DNA from: Planctomycetales bacterium
GTDB lineage: Bacteria; Planctomycetota; Planctomycetia; Isosphaerales; Isosphaeraceae
Length of the DNA stretch: 8,183 nucleotides
Reading direction: 5' to 3'
Assembly (NCBI GenBank): GCA_027435495.1
Contig: DAHZZC010000331.1
Coordinates: 1-8,183, forward strand
Below, one piece after another: positions 5,136-8,183 of this stretch. The notes beneath the pieces were generated by a model. That model did not search any database and had not been told where the DNA came from. It saw only the letters and a program-made list of their open reading frames with translations. Numbering within the stretch: the stretch's first letter is position 1; each line of letters starts with the position of its first letter. The translations under genes and the position numbers were made by a program.

Positions 5136-7151
5136 CTAGCGAGACCCTCGACCCCCGCCTCCTCCCATCATCTGCATCATACTCCCCATCATGCTGCCGT
5201 AGCCGCCGCCCTGGGAGTGCTCGCGCTTTTTCTTGCTGTCGGATTCGTGAAGCTCGTGTGTGTAATTGGACTCGATATCCTTGCGGAACGGGTTGGCCAG
5301 GTCATCGGCCTCGCTGTGAACGATCATCGCCCCGTCGTGGCGGAGCAATGCAGCCAGCGCTGGCCGCTCGATCTTGGGCCCGAGCATCCCGTTCGGTAAG
5401 TTTTGAAATCCACCGCCGTCGATGTCGAGGACAATCTGGTGCGAGTTGAAATCGATCTGCTCGGTCTTGGTGCCCGACCCATCGGACTTGGGCACGGCCT
5501 CGCGGTCGATCTCGCCGATGATCTCACCAAGTCCGGCGTCGAACCGGGCTGGAACCGTCCAGCCGTCGCCCGGGTTGAATCGGACGACCTGGAAGAGGAG
5601 GCGAGGTCCGGTCTTGACATTGAAGGGGAGGGCACGAACGGCGTACGGCTGGACGTCGGGCGGCATGGTTACGACGTCGGTCTCCTGGCTCCACGGGCCG
5701 AAGAGCTTCGAATCCTTCCGATTGACGCCGGGGCCGACGTCGTCTCGGTTGTAGTTGGGATTCGCGACCACGATCCGGACGCGATAGCGATAGGTTTCGT
5801 CCGGCTGGACCGTGTAGTCGAGCGCCCGAATCATCACCTGCTTTTCTTCGGACTTCCAGAAGTTCCCGACCGACTCCGTATCACCCATTGGCATCCCCAT
5901 GCCGGCGGAGCCGCTGCCCTGCATCATACCCATCATCCCCATGCGGCCCTTGCCTGACTGCATCATGCCTTCCATGTTCTGCTGATTGGCCTGCATCATC
6001 GCCGTCATGCTTCCGCTCCCCGTCGCCATGCCCCCTGGACCGCCCATCCCCATTGCCATGGGGTTCTGAGTGTCCTGGGGGAGCTGACGCTTTTCCTTGG
6101 GGACGAGTTTGGCGACATGGACGCCCGAGTAAAGGCCCGCGGTGAGGAAGGGAAGGTGATCCACCAGGTTGTCGGGCAGCTTGTCCTCAGCGACTAGCTC
6201 CTCCTCCTCGTCAGTAATATTGTCGAGGACGGAGTAATTCTTCTCGATATCCACGTTCGCCCAGTCCGACCAGCTACCGTCGGGCTGTTGGGTCCTGCGC
6301 TGAAGGTCCAGCCGCAGATATTGCGGGTGCGCCACGGAGGGATTCTTCAAGGCCTTTCGATAGTTTTCGAGCAGCTTGCCGTGGTCGAGTACGCCGGTGA
6401 TCACCACCCATCGATAGCCCTGAGTGACCTCCTTGTACGGCCCACCGTCCTCCTCTTCCTTCTTCTCGGCCTCGCTCGGCTCTTTATCGGGAACGGCGCC
6501 AGCGAGCGACTTGCTCAGGTTGCTGGCCAGTCGCTCCTGCTCAGCCTTGGCCTCGCGTTCGATTTCTTCCTTGCTCTTCTTACGCTTCTTCTTGGGCTGG
6601 CCCATCATGCCGCTGCCGCCCATGCCGCTACCCTTCTTGCGGACCTTCCCATACTTCTGGTGCGTCGCCTCCTTTTCCTCGCCCTCCTTGTAGGGGATCT
6701 TGTTCCCCTCGTCGTCCAGGGCGAAGACGAGCAGGCCGCCGCGACCGGGGAAGGCGTAGAGCTCACTCGGAGCGATGAGCTCGGGGGTCTCTCGGATCAG
6801 GCCTGCGCCGGGCTCGGGGGTCACCCAGGTGCGCGCTGGCCGATACTGGTCGGCGACGAGCTTGATCTGGACCTGCTTTTCGACAGCGGCGGCGAAGTCG
6901 GTCGGCTCGATCTTGTCGACTTCCTCCAATCGCTTGATGATCGCGTCGCGCTCCTCTTTGCGATTGAGGTTTTGCTGCGCCTGCTCGGCCACCTTCTTCA
7001 CCTGATCGGGGGTCGTCTCGATCCCCTTCTCCTGGATCGCCGCAGCGACGCAAACGAGAAACACAGTCATGGCGATTGCCACGCCGGCCTTCTCTCCGTG
7101 CCGCAGACCCACTTGCGCCATTTTGTCGACGATTGCGTTGGCATTGGCCAT
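5136..7151 (-). CDS. Membrane-anchored protein with Met/Gly-rich tracts, function unknown
   Basis: A 671-residue protein not recognised as a named family. It has a short cytoplasmic start, one membrane segment at about 22-39 (AGVAIAMTVFLVCVAAAI), then a charged helical, probably coiled-coil stretch (about 48-80). A basic patch (PKKKRKKSK, 186-194) and an acidic/Lys-rich linker follow (about 194-236). A conserved-looking core (243-357) starts at GYRWVVITGVLDH. The segment YRYRVRIVVANPNYN followed by FGPWSQETDVVTMP (454-497) looks like a fibronectin-III-type beta sandwich. A last domain (about 506-625) precedes a Met/Gly-rich tail. Met/Gly tracts occur at 174-184, 364-423 and 648-670. The start has GGGAG ten bases upstream. 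The gene is downstream of, and probably co-transcribed with, the gene ending at 7281. The topology would fit an inner-membrane assembly protein (PilN/PilO-like), but this is weak. Confidence 0.85.
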   Translation of the reverse strand: MANANAIVDKMAQVGLRHGEKAGVAIAMTVFLVCVAAAIQEKGIETTPDQVKKVAEQAQQNLNRKEERDAIIKRLEEVDKIEPTDFAAAVEKQVQIKLVADQYRPARTWVTPEPGAGLIRETPELIAPSELYAFPGRGGLLVFALDDEGNKIPYKEGEEKEATHQKYGKVRKKGSGMGGSGMMGQPKKKRKKSKEEIEREAKAEQERLASNLSKSLAGAVPDKEPSEAEKKEEEDGGPYKEVTQGYRWVVITGVLDHGKLLENYRKALKNPSVAHPQYLRLDLQRRTQQPDGSWSDWANVDIEKNYSVLDNITDEEEELVAEDKLPDNLVDHLPFLTAGLYSGVHVAKLVPKEKRQLPQDTQNPMAMGMGGPGGMATGSGSMTAMMQANQQNMEGMMQSGKGRMGMMGMMQGSGSAGMGMPMGDTESVGNFWKSEEKQVMIRALDYTVQPDETYRYRVRIVVANPNYNRDDVGPGVNRKDSKLFGPWSQETDVVTMPPDVQPYAVRALPFNVKTGPRLLFQVVRFNPGDGWTVPARFDAGLGEIIGEIDREAVPKSDGSGTKTEQIDFNSHQIVLDIDGGGFQNLPNGMLGPKIERPALAALLRHDGAMIVHSEADDLANPFRKDIESNYTHELHESDSKKKREHSQGGGYGSMMGSMMQMMGGGGGRGSR
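5139..5213 (-). repeat. C-terminal Gly/Met-rich tail of the 671-aa gene
   Basis: This encodes residues 647-671 (GGGYGSMMGSMMQMMGGGGG and a short basic end). The composition matches the internal tract of the same gene and the tract in the upstream gene. Confidence 0.8.
5880..6062 (-). repeat. Internal Met/Gly-rich low-complexity tract of the 671-aa gene
   Basis: This encodes residues 364-424, a stretch dominated by Met, Gly, Ser and Gln with many MM pairs (such as GMMGMMQGSG). It separates the N-terminal core from the Fn3-like part and is seen in DNA as dense CAT triplets on the plus strand. Confidence 0.8.
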
Positions 7152-7161
7152 GAAGAGAATT

Positions 7162-7166
7162 CTCCC
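7162..7166 (-). promoter_or_regulatory. Ribosome binding site of the 671-aa gene
   Basis: GGGAG on the minus strand lies 10 bases before the ATG at 7151. It partly overlaps a perfect 10-base palindrome GAGAATTCTC (7155-7164), which could slightly occlude it; this may be chance. Confidence 0.5.
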
Positions 7167-7229
7167 GTCTGAGACCTCAACATCGGTCGGACTGGATCGT
7201 TAGACCTGAGGATCGACCGTCGGGCGTCG

Positions 7230-7262
7230 GCCGGCCCCCCCGCTCGGAACCGGGGCGCCGGC
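7230..7262 (-). other. GC-rich hairpin between the two minus-strand genes
   Basis: GCCGGC (7230-7235) pairs with GCCGGC (7257-7262); after one C-C mismatch, CCCC (7237-7240) pairs with GGGG (7252-7255), leaving an 11-base loop. There is no U-tract, so it is not a convincing terminator. It could act as an mRNA stability or processing element in the 129-base gap, or be a product of base composition. Confidence 0.3.
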
Positions 7263-7280
7263 TGATCCGGGATCGAAGGT

Positions 7281-8183
7281 TCACGGCTTCTTCGGAGTGG
7301 TTTCACCCGGCGCGGCCGGATTTGGGGCACCTGCCGCCGGCGCTGGTCCGGCGGGATTACTGACCTTCGCCTCAGCCGGGGGCGGATTGGCGCCGGGAGT
7401 CGTTCCGGCCTTCTCCTCCGGCTTCGCGCCCGCATTCACCGCGGTCGTGGGGGATGCTGGAGCAGGAGCCGAGGCTGCCGGTGTCGATCCAGCCGGAGCC
7501 GGAGCGGTCGCCGCTGGAGCAGGAGCCGAGGCTGCCGGTGTCGATCCGGCCGGAGCCGGAGCACTGGCCCCCGGTTCTCCAGAAGCCGCGGCAGGAGTCT
7601 CGGCGACGGCGCCCGCCTCACCGGGGCTCGGGGCCGCCTCAGGCTCGGCCGGAGGCGAATTGTAGAACCGAGCCTGTCCGTACACGGTCACCTGCACGAT
7701 GTTGAAATACGGATCGAAGAGCGAGGGACCCTTGCGCTTCTCCAGTTCCTCGATCTCCTTCTTCCGTTCGGCAGCGGAATCACGTGTACGAACGTCAACT
7801 TTCTTCTTATCAGTCGCCGCTCCGCCGCCAAACATCGAGCCCATCGGCCCCATCCCTCCTCGCCGACCCATCATCGCCGAGCCCATGGATCCGCCCATGC
7901 TCATCATCATCTGTTCGCGCATGGCTGCCATGCCGCCGAAGCCGCCGCGACCCCCGTATCCCATGCCGGGCATCATCATGCTCCCCATGCTGGAGCCGTA
8001 GATCCCCATGGCGCTTTCCTGGCCCTTTTCGGGCTTGGTCACCGGGCTGGAGGGGCGCTGGACCTCGATGTCGCGTACCTGGATCGCCATCGGCGAGTTT
8101 TCCATTTCGACGAGCAGATCCTGGATGTGGTCCTGATCAATGAGAACCTGGATGGAGATGGGGTAGATCTTGGCCGGGCCCTT
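7281..8183 (-). CDS. Low-complexity envelope protein, possibly PilO-like (5' end outside window)
   Basis: This is a 300-residue C-terminal part. The frame is open to the right edge, so the first Met at 8105 is internal: 26 more residues precede it and continue smoothly (KGPAKIYPISIQVLIDQDHI, then QDLLVEMENSPMAIQVRDIE). That strand-helix-strand pattern with ENSP resembles PilO-type pilus assembly proteins, where a beta strand is followed by a helix ending in 'NSP' and another strand. A further strand-like segment, FNIVQVTVYGQARFYN (in-window residues 160-175), comes after a large Met/Gly-rich insertion (about 58-121) and a charged helix (about 124-151). The last 125 residues or so are a Pro/Ala/Gly-rich disordered tail containing a 19-residue repeat. 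The gene ends 129 bases before the 671-aa gene. The coding call is firm; the PilO relation is a hypothesis. Confidence 0.85.
   Translation of the reverse strand, partial: KGPAKIYPISIQVLIDQDHIQDLLVEMENSPMAIQVRDIEVQRPSSPVTKPEKGQESAMGIYGSSMGSMMMPGMGYGGRGGFGGMAAMREQMMMSMGGSMGSAMMGRRGGMGPMGSMFGGGAATDKKKVDVRTRDSAAERKKEIEELEKRKGPSLFDPYFNIVQVTVYGQARFYNSPPAEPEAAPSPGEAGAVAETPAAASGEPGASAPAPAGSTPAASAPAPAATAPAPAGSTPAASAPAPASPTTAVNAGAKPEEKAGTTPGANPPPAEAKVSNPAGPAPAAGAPNPAAPGETTPKKP
7456..7562 (-). repeat. Tandem 57-base in-frame duplication in the Pro/Ala tail
   Basis: A 50-base unit at 7456-7505 recurs at 7513-7562 with one mismatch (A versus G at 7491/7548), giving a period of 57 bases or 19 codons. It encodes two copies of APAGSTPAASAPAPA. 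Near-identity at DNA level points to a recent duplication, not protein-level convergence. Confidence 0.9.
7821..8009 (-). repeat. Met/Gly-rich low-complexity tract of the possible PilO-like gene
   Basis: This encodes about 63 residues rich in Met, Gly and Ser (for example MGSMMMPGMGYGG and EQMMMSMGGSMGSAMMG), inserted between two segments that look folded. The composition matches the tracts in the neighbouring 671-aa protein. Confidence 0.8.

Noticed and set aside
5403..5957. A 184-codon plus-strand open frame
   Set aside because: It is antisense to the Fn3-like part of the 671-aa gene, and its His/Ala-rich end is only the complement of the Met-rich tract.
6288..7172. A 294-codon plus-strand Leu-rich open frame resembling a membrane protein
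   Set aside because: It is the complement of Glu/Lys-rich coding sequence of the 671-aa gene, which turns GAG/AAG codons into CTC/CTT (Leu). There is no family motif.
7230..7262. GC-rich hairpin considered as a terminator between the two minus-strand genes
   Set aside because: It has a mismatched stem and no following U-tract, and the two genes look co-directional and probably co-transcribed.
7456..7562. Repeat pair considered as a CRISPR-like array
   Set aside because: There are only two units, separated by 7 bases, in frame inside a coding region and encoding Pro/Ala repeats.
7297..7665. A 122-codon plus-strand Ala/Gly-rich open frame
   Set aside because: It is the mirror of the Pro/Ala-rich tail of the minus-strand gene; its repeats are the same 57-base duplication.

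Overview
The window looks like a piece of chromosome from a GC-rich planctomycete, most plausibly of the Isosphaeraceae type. This is an inference from the high GC content, the secreted SGNH hydrolase and CAP-domain proteins, the srs-like type III polyketide synthase cluster, and two Met/Gly-rich membrane-associated proteins of a style common in that phylum. No rRNA, tRNA, CRISPR array or mobile element was seen.

Layout. (1) Positions 1-830, minus strand: an exported SGNH/GDSL hydrolase whose C-terminus runs off the left edge. (2) Positions 831-1078: a divergent intergenic region with one weak promoter candidate on each strand. (3) Positions 1079-5020, plus strand: four tightly packed genes, namely a secreted protein with two CAP domains, a SAM-dependent methyltransferase, a FAD-dependent oxidoreductase and a type III polyketide synthase. 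The stop of each gene overlaps or nearly touches the next start (1-nt overlap, 4-nt overlap, 2-nt gap), so this is almost certainly one translationally coupled operon. (4) Positions 5021-5135: a convergent intergenic region with a perfect 15-bp stem-loop, probably a bidirectional terminator. (5) Positions 5136-8183, minus strand: two genes for low-complexity envelope proteins. The downstream one (671 aa) is complete. The upstream one lacks its N-terminus because the reading frame runs open to the right edge.

How the genes may work together. The polyketide synthase, methyltransferase and flavoprotein match in kind the three-enzyme logic of the Streptomyces srsABC phenolic-lipid pathway: the synthase makes an alkylresorcinol or alkylpyrone from a fatty acyl starter, the flavoprotein oxidises it, and the methyltransferase decorates it. 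The CAP protein is coupled upstream of these and is the unexpected member. The two minus-strand genes have features (one N-terminal membrane segment plus coiled coil; an 'ENSP' beta-alpha-beta segment) that weakly suggest a PilN/PilO-like inner-membrane pilus or secretion assembly, with large Met/Gly-rich insertions. That assignment is tentative.
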